A stretch of 64,000 bases of DNA, from assembly GCA_022410635.1 (NCBI GenBank), contig JAJVDF010000017.1:3446358-3510357 (forward strand). The letters are read 5' to 3'. Below, piece after piece: positions 29,110-40,134 of this stretch. The stretch's first letter is position 1, and every line of letters begins with the position of its first letter. The notes under the pieces were generated by a model. That model saw nothing but the letters and a program-made list of their open reading frames with translations, did no database searches and was not told the origin of the DNA. A program made the position numbers and the translations under genes. This stretch comes from Tretioscincus oriximinensis (Eukaryota > Chordata > Lepidosauria > Squamata > Gymnophthalmidae).

Positions 29110-29720
29110 TTATTATTATTATTATCATCGGTATTTACTTTATTTATTTACACTTAATCCTGACCTGCACCTGAAAATCTTAGGGCAGTTAATAATAAAA
29201 ATAATTTACAAAACTATTCTTCAGCCAAAGGCCAACATAAAGAGATGCAGCTTCTGAATATATACAACAATTATACCTGACACACTNCAAAGGAAAAACT
29301 TTTGCATAGTCTGGATGTTATTCCTGAGATTTTTACCTCTTTTGCTGCTGAAAGTGATGGTAGAATGGGGAGGACCCCTGTACAGATCTTAAGGCTTGTG
29401 CAGATTAATATGGGAGAAGATTTTTTTTAGAAATTTTGGGCCAAAATCATTTAGCACCTTATAAATGGAAGTAAACATCTTGAATAGGATTTGGTAGCAA
29501 AATGGTAGATGGCACAGCTTTTTCAAGATCAGCATAATGTGTGTCCAACCCATAGTTTTGGTCAACAAACTAGTTGCTGGATTCTGCATCCACTGCAGCT
29601 TCCAAACTGTTTTCAAGGGTGACCCAATATACAGCATTCCATTAATCCATTTTGGAAGTTACCACCCCNTGGATTACTGAGCAATTTGTCTGGTCTACTG
29701 TCGATGAGACGCTTGAAAGA
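29110..29720 (-). mobile_element. L2-like LINE 3' part (antisense, degenerate)
   Basis: On the minus strand near 29640-29400 it encodes YIGSPLKTVWKLQWMQNPA and LKKLCHLPFCYQILFKMF, then NDFGPKFL, the same order as the LINE at 23.1-24.3 kb. Its 3' UTR (GAAAATCTTAGGGCAG inverted) ends at about 29140. It is more decayed than that copy. Confidence 0.75.
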
Positions 29721-30595
29721 GAGTTCAGAATCATTGTGTCTCTGTTTGACTTCTTTTGTCTTTTATTTGTTGTCATCATCAAATTGTGTGACAGAAGGTT
29801 TGCTATTTTAAAAACATTCTAAATATTTTTAATAATAGTGTAATTTATAATGTACGGGAATTTTTAGTTTTAGGGTATTTGTTTTAAATTTTGCTTTTAT
29901 TGCTATAACCAACTATAAAACATTTGGGCATAGAATAAAAATGCAAACAAACAAATAAAAGAATGTAATTTATAGTGTTGACATTGGACACTCAGATGTG
30001 GATAAACATTTCACATTTTTGAATCATATATCTCAAGAGAATATTGGATTGCAGTCTGAAGAAAAAGAAGTAGATGAAAAATAATGGGAATAGAACTTTC
30101 CACAGAGACGGGATAGTGGAGACAGAGCACAGGCATTATTAAAGCCTTGTTTGGGGCTAACACAATTTAGAATCTACAATTCAGCAAGCCAATACTGGGG
30201 ACTAATAAACAAAAAACAAGTTTTCAATTGCAATGTTGACCATAGTCCCAGACTTGCAGGTTGTGGTGCTGTAAAATAATATACATTTTTTCTTTGAGAG
30301 TCTTCAATATATTTTAGACAACTATTGAAATGCTCTGGTGCAACTTAAGTGTGCTAAGTTATAGATATCTGTCTTCTGCTAAATATTATTATTCTTCCAG
30401 ACTGCTGTCCATTTGTTTGTAGATTGTTTAAAACAAGTCATTAAAAATTTAAGTATGCAGAAAAAAAGATTGAAGGGAAATAGCTATTTTATTTATATTG
30501 AAAATCAAAATGGTTCACAAATATGTTTGAAAACAAATAAAAATAAATATTTAGCTATATACCTGACAGCAGATATCCAATTTTTGAGGAAATAA
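29721..30595. other. Intron 1; nothing recognised
   Basis: AT-rich, with A-rich runs. No supported feature. Confidence 0.5.
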
Positions 30596-30599
30596 CTGT

Positions 30600-30822
30600 A
30601 TTCGAAGCTCTTTCAGCTCAGTTGTGTGCCCTATATTGGCCTCTGCTCTATCCAACCCAGCTACTCAAAAGCAAAAAAATATGATTTGATAAATAGGAAC
30701 CATCCCAGCCTGGTGGGAAGATCAAACCTAAGCTTTTGGGTGAAAAATAAAGCTTGTCAGCCACTTTGAGTCCCTTAAGGTAAGAAAAGTGGGGTATAAA
30801 AACCCAGTTCTTCGTTTGAATC
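30600..30822 (+). mobile_element. SINE family A, 5'-degraded
   Basis: CAACCCAGCTACTCAAAAGC, GATAAATAGGAACCATCCCAGCC and GTCAGCCACTTTGAGTCCC...GAAAAGTGGGGTATAAAAACCCAGTTCTTC match the middle and 3' parts of the family. The tRNA-like head is not recognisable. Confidence 0.75.
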
Positions 30823-32055
30823 AAGAACATCTAGCAAGGTGATTTGCAGCACTTTAAATGCTAACAAGAAAAAGGTGGCCTGAGCTTTTCTCAGACANGC
30901 CTTCAGGAGCAAGGGAACAACTGCCTAAGGACAGACTCAAGTTTGATTCATTTTGCCATGATGATACAGTTTTGATGGCATTTATAATCTCTGCAGGCAA
31001 TTGAATCTACACTCTTAGGAATTATTAAAAATAGACATGTTTAGTTTTGTTGAAGATAGTCCTTTCAGATTCATGAATTTCAGCAACATCTTCTTCCTCA
31101 ACTAGATTGAGATGAAATACTGTGAGTTATTGAACGAAATACTCAATTTTAGCAATTTGGTGAACTCTAAAAAACTGTTAATTGTTGTTGACATATATTA
31201 AATCTCCTTTATGAAAAAACAGCTATTCGTTGGACAGTATTACAAGAACACTGTGACAGTTTTAGCACAATTGTTTTAAAAGTAAAAAAAAAAATTAGAT
31301 TCCCATCTCAAACTCATGGTTCACTCTCTGCCTTTTTTTTTTTACTTCTGGCACGTATTTTTTTCCAGCAGATAAACAGTCTTCTTTGAAAGATCTGTTA
31401 CTTAACCAGCCATTGTGTTTTTTTCAGGAATCTCAAGAATGTTATTCATTNCAAAGCACATATTTGATTGTCAGTGTGAGAAACCCCAGTTCTATTGGTA
31501 AGGTCAATCTCTGTAGCTAAAGAAAGCTGGCAATTTCAAGAAGGGTTTGAACTTTGTTCCTCAGTCAGTTTTATTGTTGGCAATGTCAGTTTTTTTACAA
31601 ATTAACAGCCATTTTTNNNAAAAAAATCATTTAGTCTTCATTAAAATAAAAAAAGGCTCCCATTGTACCAGAGCTAAATCTTGTGATATATGAAATGTCA
31701 TGATTGGAACTTTTTAGGAGTCTTTTTAAAACAACCACGAAGCATCCTTATTCTAATCACTTCAAACTTTCCACGTACTTCATAGGAGTCCTCTTAGTTA
31801 CTTATTAAAGCAATTGTCAGTATTCTTTCTCCTATTCAGAATCTTTGTTAATGTCACTGATTCTACTGCATGCCATTTGCCATTTTTAGATGCCACACAG
31901 CAAACTTAATTAATTCTTTTATGGCACTTTGAAGTCCTTATACTTGACATATCATATAATCCNATACTTTGAAAGTAGATATGGTTTTGTTTTCTTAAGT
32001 TAGATATTTTTATTGGTGCATCTTTATCAGTCGTCTAATGCAGTCAAATGTGAGT
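30823..32055. other. Intron 1; nothing recognised
   Basis: Anonymous AT-rich DNA with homopolymer A/T runs, one with ambiguous bases at 31618-31620. Confidence 0.5.
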
Positions 32056-32057
32056 CT

Positions 32058-32290
32058 AGATGGTGGTGGCTAGCAGCCTATATAGTTTTAAGACAGAATT
32101 AAACAGGTTTATGAACACCACGGGTATAAATAAGGATGGATCTTTTGATGCTGCCTCCAGGACGGAGCAACAGTCAGTACTCCTGACATACCATTTCCTT
32201 CTTTTTCAAACTGCCCAGGTGCCTCTAACGTGAGACAGAATGGGCTCTGGCCCCATTCAACAGGGCTCTTCTGATATTCGTATGAATCTT
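32058..32290 (+). mobile_element. CR1 3' end (sense)
   Basis: GGTGGTGGCTAGCAGCCTATATAGTTTTAAGACAGAATTAAACAGGTTTATG through GGGCTCTTCTGATATTCGTATG follows the 14.2-14.48 kb reference, with internal deletions. Confidence 0.8.
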
Positions 32291-33522
32291 ACCGCTATAT
32301 ATATTGTTTTGGTTGCTTGCTAATACATTCTTTTCTCTAATTTGCTAAAGTGATTTGCAAAAGATAACTTNGGCCCAATCCAAGCTAGTGGCTCTTCGTA
32401 CATGAAGCCTATAAAAATAGTGGACACAATTTTTTTTCAGATAAAGCTGATGTCATTAAGTACACATCATGTGAATTGTAAAGCTCTTTTTAAATTATAT
32501 CATTTAAAAACTGCCTAAGAAAAATAAATGTCTGAAAAATAAGATACCTTAAGTATTGTGCTGGATGAATTAAGGATTAATCTAAACTACTAGGTTGTTT
32601 TCAGTCAGTCCAGCCATGTATGTACGGAAAATTAAAAAGCAGAACNCAAGTATCGTACATTTATACTGTAGGTTGAGATTCCTGATTTTTAAAAGTGGCC
32701 CATTAGAAAGAGCCGTTATTTGACGACAGTTCATATGGTGCATGATGTGTAAAAATAACAATTAAAAAGCATTATCGTTATCATCATCGTCATCATCATC
32801 AAATATTTNCTTTAATAATATTTACTCCCAGCACAGAAATATATGAAGAGTCCTTCAAATCCACTTAGCACTTAAATCATTCATTTAACAAAATGCAATT
32901 ATCAAACTTCATCCATCATTTAAATTGAAGAATAAAATCAAAACCTGTTGATGCTGTTTTCGATACTTAATGAGTTTTCATATCTGTAGTGTCCAAATTG
33001 TCATATTCAATCTTTTCTCTTTAAGGAAAACTTGCATTTTGTTTATTTGATCTGTCATAACTTCCTAAAGAAGTTAATCAGGATGAAATGGAAAGATTTG
33101 GAATTCTGTGTCCTTTACTCAAGCTCTTTTACATTTTCTTTATAAAACTTGCATTATTTTGCAATTATGCTATTATTTGAAACATTCTTCTAAAGAAAAT
33201 GAAATTATTATTATTAAAAACTCTCTTTTGTGAGATTGACATCATCTTATTTATCAAACGTTTTGGATTCTATGTTTTATATAACATTTCTTTGTTTCCT
33301 GTTATGATTTGGGTTTATTTTCTATTGTTCGTTTCACTTGTTAGTTGACTTCTATTTTTTATTTTTGGACATAGCACTAAAATATATGAAAACAGATGAT
33401 AAAAATTTTTTAAAACAGAGTGCAAAGCAGAACTATAACTTAGTAGTGTAATAGATGACTTTATGGAAAAGAAACTGGTTGTTTCATTAATTGTAGGAAC
33501 GTTATATTAGCTGAAATTCTCA

Positions 33523-33607
33523 CTACTACTACTACTGCAATAATAATAATAATAATAATAATAACAACAACAACAATAATTATAATAACAACAACAATAA
33601 TTATAAT
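33523..33607. repeat. Compound trinucleotide microsatellite
   Basis: (ACT)n followed by (AAT)n and (AAC)n, then an imperfect duplicate of AATAATTATAATAACAACAACAATAATTATAAT. Confidence 0.9.
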
Positions 33608-35404
33608 ACCCATTGATACATTGGTAAGTTACAAGTAGGCGTACATTCTACAACTCTCAAATTCTAAAAACTAAACTACAGTTGGTTGACATCTGTATCT
33701 TTTAGATGGGAAAGAGAAATCCCCAGAAACGTGTTTTGGAATTTACAAGCAATTTTCAAAATATTTTGAACATGTATAGAATTTGGAAGCATTTTGGAAC
33801 AGTAGAAGTCTGTAGTCTTTTGTAAAGTCAGAGGTGGGCTGTGGAACGTTAGCTTTTTCATTCCTTGCAGTTCTAGAATAAAACCCTTTGACTTTTGTAC
33901 TACTTTGTGAAAATAAAAGCACACTTGTTGGTTACTGTGGCTTTTCGTTCAGTCTGAATATATTTGTGTGGGGAGACATTTGACATTTAAAAAAACATAA
34001 GCAGGGCAGAACTTAGGTCACCTGTGGTTTTTGCAAATCTGTAATCTTTCTTCCCTCAGCCTTCTCCCTGTTCTCACCAATCACCCACAAACACAGGATT
34101 CCAGCATTAGTTATGATTTAAGAAGCAGCAGCATGGGCATAATTATTGTTCTGTTAAATATGTTTTCATACAAGCTAAAGATTCTGTCGCAGCAGCATCA
34201 GAATAACAGAGGTGATCATTTCTGTTGTTTAATGAAAGCAAAAGTTCATAGATGAGTTTTCATTTATATTTTGTTAATATTTTAATGTATTATTCCTCCT
34301 CAAAATCACTGCCTATCACATAGGCAATAGTTTTTTGGGAGTACTTACACTATTAGTTTTGGTTGCCTTTGGAAGACTTAAAATTTATGTCATCATAATA
34401 CTCAACAAACCCTTGGTACTGTTTTCAATTGTGTGTTTAGCACCTCAAAGGTCATGAGTTTAATTACAAAAGACAGGTGAAGTTAGGGAAGAAATTAGCT
34501 TTGTAATATGATGCTATGTAGCTCTCTGACCCTTGGCTGGTAATGTTAAAATTAGCTTTATTGTGGTTTTTATTTAGGTGCCAGGCATGAAGCATCTGCA
34601 AATTTCATTGCCAGTGTTGTTTTTAAGTCAAATATAGTGAATTCACCTGTTTGTGNTTAGATTTAAATGACAGATAATTTTGTGCTATTTAGGTAATTCT
34701 AAATATATTATCTACCATTTTGAATGCTTCTGTTTAAGATTTATTTTACAGAACAGAACAGCACTCATCCAACTTGTTTAGAGAATCAAATAATTATTTC
34801 TTAGAATTATTTGCCTGTTATTCAGGATAAGATAAAGGCTGTAAAATTAAACAAAATGCACTTTTCGTCCAGTGTGCAACAAAGTAACAATATAGGAAGT
34901 GTAGTTATAGTGGCCAAACAGCCACACAAGGAAGCCCAACGACAGACTCTTTTAGACTCCCAACAGGTGATCTTTGGATGCATACTACATTCTGCAACCC
35001 TGGATAGCCCTGAGTTGGTGCAACTTTCTCCAACCTAAAACAATTGCTTCTTGTGCGGCTAACAATTTCTCTGCTACATTTATCTTTGCTTCCCCCAAAC
35101 TGTTATTCTAAATTTAATATTTGCATTATATGTAACTCTGGAGTTCTCCTTATAAAACACTGTATATAATAATTTCAAATATTTAATATAGAAATTTATG
35201 TACTTCAATAATTCCTCCTTCATTTGTCTCTTTTTTTAGACAAAAAATAGGGATTTGGCAAATAGTCATTTCCCAGACAGTGAACAGCCATAGAGTCTAA
35301 GCATTCTCTGAAGGTTTTATGCAATTCCCTAATAAGGGAACTTTATGCAACTCCAGTTTTTCTTCCCACATCAGATACTGTTCTTAATATGTCAATTTTG
35401 TACT

Positions 35405-35478
35405 GTTGTTTTTATTGCTGGCTATCCTGAGACCTCCAGGTATAGGGTGGAGTATAAGTATAAATAAATAAAATAATA
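35405..35478 (+). mobile_element. L2-like LINE or SINE 3' tail
   Basis: GGCTATCCTGAGACCTCCAGGTATAGGGTGGAGTATAAGTATAAATAAATAAA is the tail shared by the LINE at 23.1 kb and the SINE at 25.35 kb. Confidence 0.7.
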
Positions 35479-36559
35479 AATAATAGGGAGCAAACTCATC
35501 TCTTTCATCTAGCATGGTCCATCATGACAATCCATACATGGGGAGAGGGGCTAAAATGTTTACCAGACTACATTAGATGAAAGAGTTGAGTTCCTTCATC
35601 TCCTGGCATGTACAGCCATTTGCCAGATGATGAAAGACTGTTTTTCCCACTACTTTCTAGATCATTGTGATCCCTGAGTCTCTTGGGTATAGGGTATAAA
35701 TTGTCCTTTTCTGAATGTTCTCCAACCCTGCTATATCCTTCTTCAGATGCAGTGACTTTCAATTTATACAAGGTGTTATCTTTTAGATTATCTTTAACGT
35801 GCTATTAGCCTTTTTCCACGTCATTGAATTGTTTATCATTACTTCAATATGGGTTTTTTCAATGATTAGGCACAGTCTAAGCTTTGATTCTACTAGTTTA
35901 TATGAGCAATCAAGATTTTTAGCTCCAGTGTATTGTCACTTTACCAATGTTACAAAAATCACACAAGAGTTTGCCTTCGGTAGTGATCTTGACAGCAGTC
36001 TGTCAACCTGATCAAAGTAGAATGAAGCTAACCATGATAAAATACAAATGGATCATTCACTGATACTATTTAAAGACTGTCAACCATTGTAACTTCTCTC
36101 TTGCCTAGATTCAGTGTTTTCTCAGTTCACAAACCTTTGCCTTCAAGTCATTAGTATAAAGGACACTATTTTTCTTTATCCGTGAAGTCATCAGAATGAT
36201 AGTTTTGAAGGAGTGGCTTCATGTAGATGAGAATCATAGGTGGAATAGAAATTTAGAGTCATGTTAGTGATTTGTTTTAAATTGGATGTCCTAGCTTTTC
36301 AGTGTGTTTGATTTACACCATAAATAATCTATTGCATTTCCCCAGAATAAGAAATTGTACAATTGAGGGATATTGTTCATTCTCTTAATAACTTTCTTTA
36401 AAGGATTGATGATAATAAATATGACCAAGGACATGGACAAACTACTTGCTGGGTTCAGTTGNCTACATGCCTTTTTAAATGGTAGGAGATAGCCAACAGG
36501 GTGTAATGAGTTCATCTTTGGAGAATAATGTGGTCCTGGCAGCCTTGAAAGTAATATAC

Positions 36560-36730
36560 TCATTGTGGCCATTCAGCCACAGGCATAATTACTAAAAGCT
36601 GATAATCTAGTCCCCTTCCAATCTGGCTGCAGTCATGGTTACAGCACAGAAACCATCTTGGTCACTCTGGACTTGGGGAGAAACACAGGGGGGTGCAATT
36701 TTATTGATTCTCTTGAATAGCTTGGTATAG
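36560..36730 (+). mobile_element. L2-like LINE reverse-transcriptase fragment
   Basis: CCAATCTGGCTGCAGTCATGGTTACAGCACAGAAACCATCTTGGTCACTCTG encodes QSGCSHGYSTETILVTL, corresponding to the QSGFRPGxxTETALVALVD block of L2-like reverse transcriptase. The same block is antisense at about 24.29 kb. It ends about 140 bases before NDUFS4 exon 2. Confidence 0.6.
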
Positions 36731-36867
36731 GTTAATTCATGTTCTTATCTAATTTTGCCATTTTTTGACAGGATGGATATTGTTAAAGTGACTTGTGTAT
36801 GTAAGATTTGTCTGCTTTTATCTTTTCATTGCATGGATCATTTTTAAACTTAGATTTCACACTGCAG

Positions 36868-36946
36868 GTCACTGAACACTTCCACATGGCGGATAGCACA
36901 AGATCGACCCCAGGACACACAACTCATCACAGTTGATGAAAAATTG
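36868..36946 (+). CDS. NDUFS4: NDUFS4 coding exon 2
   Basis: A 79-base exon (one base completing the split Arg codon, then 26 codons) between acceptor ACTGCAG and donor GTAAGA. It encodes [20 protein letters not shown] and TVDEKL. This is the start of the mature NDUFS4 protein, including the AQDQ-type motif after which the subunit is named; human reads [26 protein letters not shown], so only a few positions differ. It ends in phase 0, so the next exon should begin with the Asp of DITTLTG; that exon is not visible here. Conservation, splice sites and phase agreement with exon 1 make this the most secure host exon in the window. The protein is cut short at about 70 of an expected 175-190 residues only because the window ends. 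Confidence 0.97.
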
Positions 36947-36949
36947 GTA

Positions 36950-38330
36950 AGAACTTTCTGCTGTGTATGTCCTTAAGGATCTGTTTAATGCAATAGGTAT
37001 TCTGCTTACCATTCTATAATATACTAAAATATTAGTATAACTACCAGATAAAAGAACTTCTTCAAGTAGAATGCCATAGAAACAAAACCTTCAGTGAAAA
37101 ATGAACTAAAAACGCAAGGCATTAAATTTGAAATGTATTTCTGGTACATTCATGTTGTGTACAGTGTGGTTGGGGAGTCATAAAACATTTTAATGTAATA
37201 TTTTGAAATCCACACTCTTTTCTGTTCAGTAAAGTTATACTTGAATGGTTTAGCAACACTTCCTAAAATTAACTTTTGGGTTACACTGTTTGAAAGAGAA
37301 GTATAAAGAAATCATGTAAATTAATTGTAAACTGTGCTCATGCACATTGGTTTAAATATGCTTGAAGGATTTACAATTAGAAACAACTGTGTAGCATTCT
37401 TTTCCTAATCACTACCAGATCCTAATTTTGGCAGCCTTTAAATTTTAACATATTGTAGTGTGTGGTCCATTACTAGTATTGGATGCAGCCTGATTTTATA
37501 TTCGGCATTTTACAATAGTCCTTTTTTGAAGTAAAGCCATCATCTTCATTCACAGTTGTATCGTGTTTTGATTTTTCAAGATGAAAAATGATAATTAGAG
37601 GTCTAGGAAAATCACAGTGGCTTCACTTTAAGCATTCTAGGATCATACTTTATTAAAAACTATTGAAATATCTGAAAAGGTATATTGAAAAAGGTGTAAT
37701 GAAATGATAAAATTATCTAAAGGGTTATTATTCATATTATAGAATGTGGAGAACAGTTTGTTTTGGAAACTTACCATTTTACGGTTTTGAGAAGTATTTT
37801 CATTTGCCAGGAAAAGTGGAATTGTACTTTTTCTGTGATGATGATGTAGTTTACAAATTAATGTATAGAGTGATAGGATTTACCAATGTAAAGAATTTTT
37901 GGGTGGAAAATCTTATATATAAAATAGAAAAAACATTTTTTCAAAAGAATTAAAATATATAATTAGTTATTCTTCCTAGCCTAACTGTTAAGTCCAGTTG
38001 TAAATCTGAAAATGTGTAACTTTAAATTCCTTCATGTTTTCCCTTTCTCATCCCCAAATCTTACAGCCTGCAGTCTCTCTGGTTTGCGGTTTTCTCTATC
38101 CCACAGGATCAAAACTGTTCTAGTATCCTCTTTCCTTGCTTCTTTCAAACCACATAGACTTTATTTCTTGTTTCTTCCATAAATCCTCGGATTGCAGAGG
38201 TATGGTGTTCATTCCACTATCCCGTTTGTTTCCCTTTAGCCAATAAAAGTGTAGTTTTCCAGGCTCCAACTATCTAATTTTTTCCTCTCCAAACTACAGA
38301 ATTCCATTTCTTTCCCTTTCTTATTGAGAG
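36950..38330. other. Intron 2; nothing recognised
   Basis: AT-rich anonymous sequence. The short open frame at 37.74-37.95 kb has no family resemblance. Confidence 0.5.
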
Positions 38331-38334
38331 TTTA

Positions 38335-38495
38335 TTATTGTTGTTTGATACTACCAATTTGTGTCCAACTCTAGGTCAATTGCAGATAAGCATCTCTGTG
38401 CACTATGATACGGAAATTGGTCTGCCATTTCCTACTTCCAGGAGCAGGCTGATGATTGAAATAGGGCAAAGGGCCTGTGACATAGAGTCACTATC
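38335..38495 (-). mobile_element. BovB/Sauria-tail-like fragment
   Basis: AATTTGTGTCCAACTCTAGGTCAATTGCAG and GAAATTGGTCTGCCATTTCCTACTTCCAGG recall the 3' sequence shared by BovB LINEs and Sauria SINEs (GTxxGAC...GGTTTGCCATTGCCTxCTTC). Very diverged, and the strand assignment is tentative. Confidence 0.35.
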
Positions 38496-38499
38496 AGTG

Positions 38500-38765
38500 A
38501 GCTGTAGCTCAATCTGGTCTAAGGGCCAATCTGATCTTATGGTTAGAGTGTTAGGCTCTTATTTGGTAGATTCCTGGGTGGATTCTGCATTCTTCTGTGA
38601 AGCTATCTGAGTGACCTTGTACTAGTCAAATTCTTCAGAGCTCTCTCAGACCCACCCACTTCACAATGTTCTGTTGTGAGAAGAAGAGCAGAAGGTTATA
38701 TAAGCTGCATAGAGTTCCTTTTAGTTGATATACGTGGGATATAAAAACTCCTACTNCTACTACTC
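38500..38765 (+). mobile_element. tRNA-derived SINE (family B), degraded
   Basis: TTATGGTTAGAGTGTTAGGCTCTTATTTGG (A-box region), TTCCTGGGTGGATTCTGC (decayed B box), GAGTGACCTTGTACTAGTCAAATTC, CTCTCTCAGACCCACCCACTTCACAATG and GGGATATAAAAACTCCTACTNCTACTACTCC align along the whole length of the 25.3-25.6 kb SINE, though the 3' end is of a different tail type. Confidence 0.8.
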
Positions 38766-38769
38766 CTGA

Positions 38770-40045
38770 GAATTCAATAGAGAACACCAGGCAAACTCAC
38801 AGAAAGGTGAATGGCATGCATATGGATAAACATGTTGCATCATTTTTTGTGCAGCTNTTTTTNAAAAAAATCAATATAATCCAAATTTTAAAATTGTTGC
38901 ACTACACTGGGCTATAGTAGAGGAAATCATCTTGAAATCCATTTGCATTACCAAATGTATATGAAAAGGTTTACCATTGCCACCTTCTTGGGAGAATAGT
39001 TGAACCTGAGATGTTTTGCATTTTAGTAAATCCAACTAATTACATTTTAATGACAATGAGACTCTTTCATAGGACTTGTATATCTAATAATAAAAAGAAA
39101 AAGATGCTATCAATGCAATGTTCATAGTTTACATTTTCTGTTCATAGTTTAGACTTTCGAGTACAGTGGAAGATAAAAATGCAAATAATAGAAGTCTTGT
39201 GTCAGTGTAATGCTTGCAGATTAGATAAATCTAATCCAATTTTAAAAAGTACAATAAGCCCTAAACTGCTCTTTGCCCATTTAATATGATATATTTGAAA
39301 AGCTTTTCATTGTTGCCTGTGAGGTAGAGATTCTAGGTGCTCATGATTTAATATAATTTCTGGGATGTGGATGTGTTTGCATTTGCAAATTGGCCCTAGA
39401 ATAAACATATTTTTCATCTTCCTAAAGCCTATTTTTACCATTGTAGTTCTAAGCAATATATTCTGTTACTCGTAAAAAGTATCTGTTTTTCATAGACCAA
39501 TAAACATACTCTATAATTTTCATTGAATTGTCTACTACACTTAGTAACTAACCTTCCCTGTTTTGTGGTCTACGTGGCATTTCTAAGACTAATGATTTAT
39601 TTTTTTCTCCTGGATCACAAAGTAAAACGTGTAGACTTCAAAGTGTTTTTTCCCTAATTTTACACTGCTCAAACAAGTCATAAAGTCCTAGGTATAACAA
39701 AGAGTTCTTGCTATCTCAACGTTGTCCCATTAAGAATTCCTCTTCTAATCTTGTCATGTTTGTAACAATTGTTTTTTCTACATAAGCACANACATTGAAA
39801 AGTGTCTTGAGTTTCTATAGCTTTATAGCACATTCTGCTCATTCATTAATGCACTGAATACCAGAGGTCTTAGGAACTGATAACTTGTGGTTGCCAATAG
39901 CAAGGTGAGAGATGCCCTAAATTATTTGTATACATGCATGACCAGAAAGAAAAAGGAATTACAGACAGTTCAACAAAAGTGTTGCTAAAGTGTGTAAAAA
40001 AAGCCAATCATGTGTAAGTATAATTAAAAACACCCAGTGGCAACT
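38770..40045. other. Intron 2; nothing recognised
   Basis: Anonymous AT-rich DNA. Confidence 0.5.
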
Positions 40046-40130
40046 GGTGGGTCACTGTGTGTGATGATATGCTGGACTAGATAGACTGTGGCCTGATCCA
40101 CCAAGGCTTTTCTCGTGTTCTGATTTACAT
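40035..40130 (+). mobile_element. CR1 3' end fragment
   Basis: GGCAACTGGTGGGTCACTGTGTGTGATGATATGCTGGACTAGATAGACTGTGGCCTGATCCACCAAGGCTTTTCTCGTGTTCTGAT is the last ~90 bases of the CR1 family. Confidence 0.75.
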
Positions 40131-40134
40131 GATG

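Larger units (their letters stand above)
32291..36555. other. Intron 1; anonymous DNA with simple repeats
   Basis: No exon supported. A (TCA)n-like run lies at 32783-32803. A compound (CTA)n(ATA)n(ACA)n array lies at about 33523-33607. An L2-like tail at 35410-35475 is listed separately. Confidence 0.55.
26466..36867 (+). other. NDUFS4: NDUFS4 intron 1
   Basis: A 10.4-kb intron with GT (26466) and AG (36866-36867) ends. Its first ~150 bases are still CpG-island sequence, then comes a pyrimidine-rich run (about 26650-26700). The rest is AT-rich DNA with the transposable elements listed separately. Confidence 0.8.
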
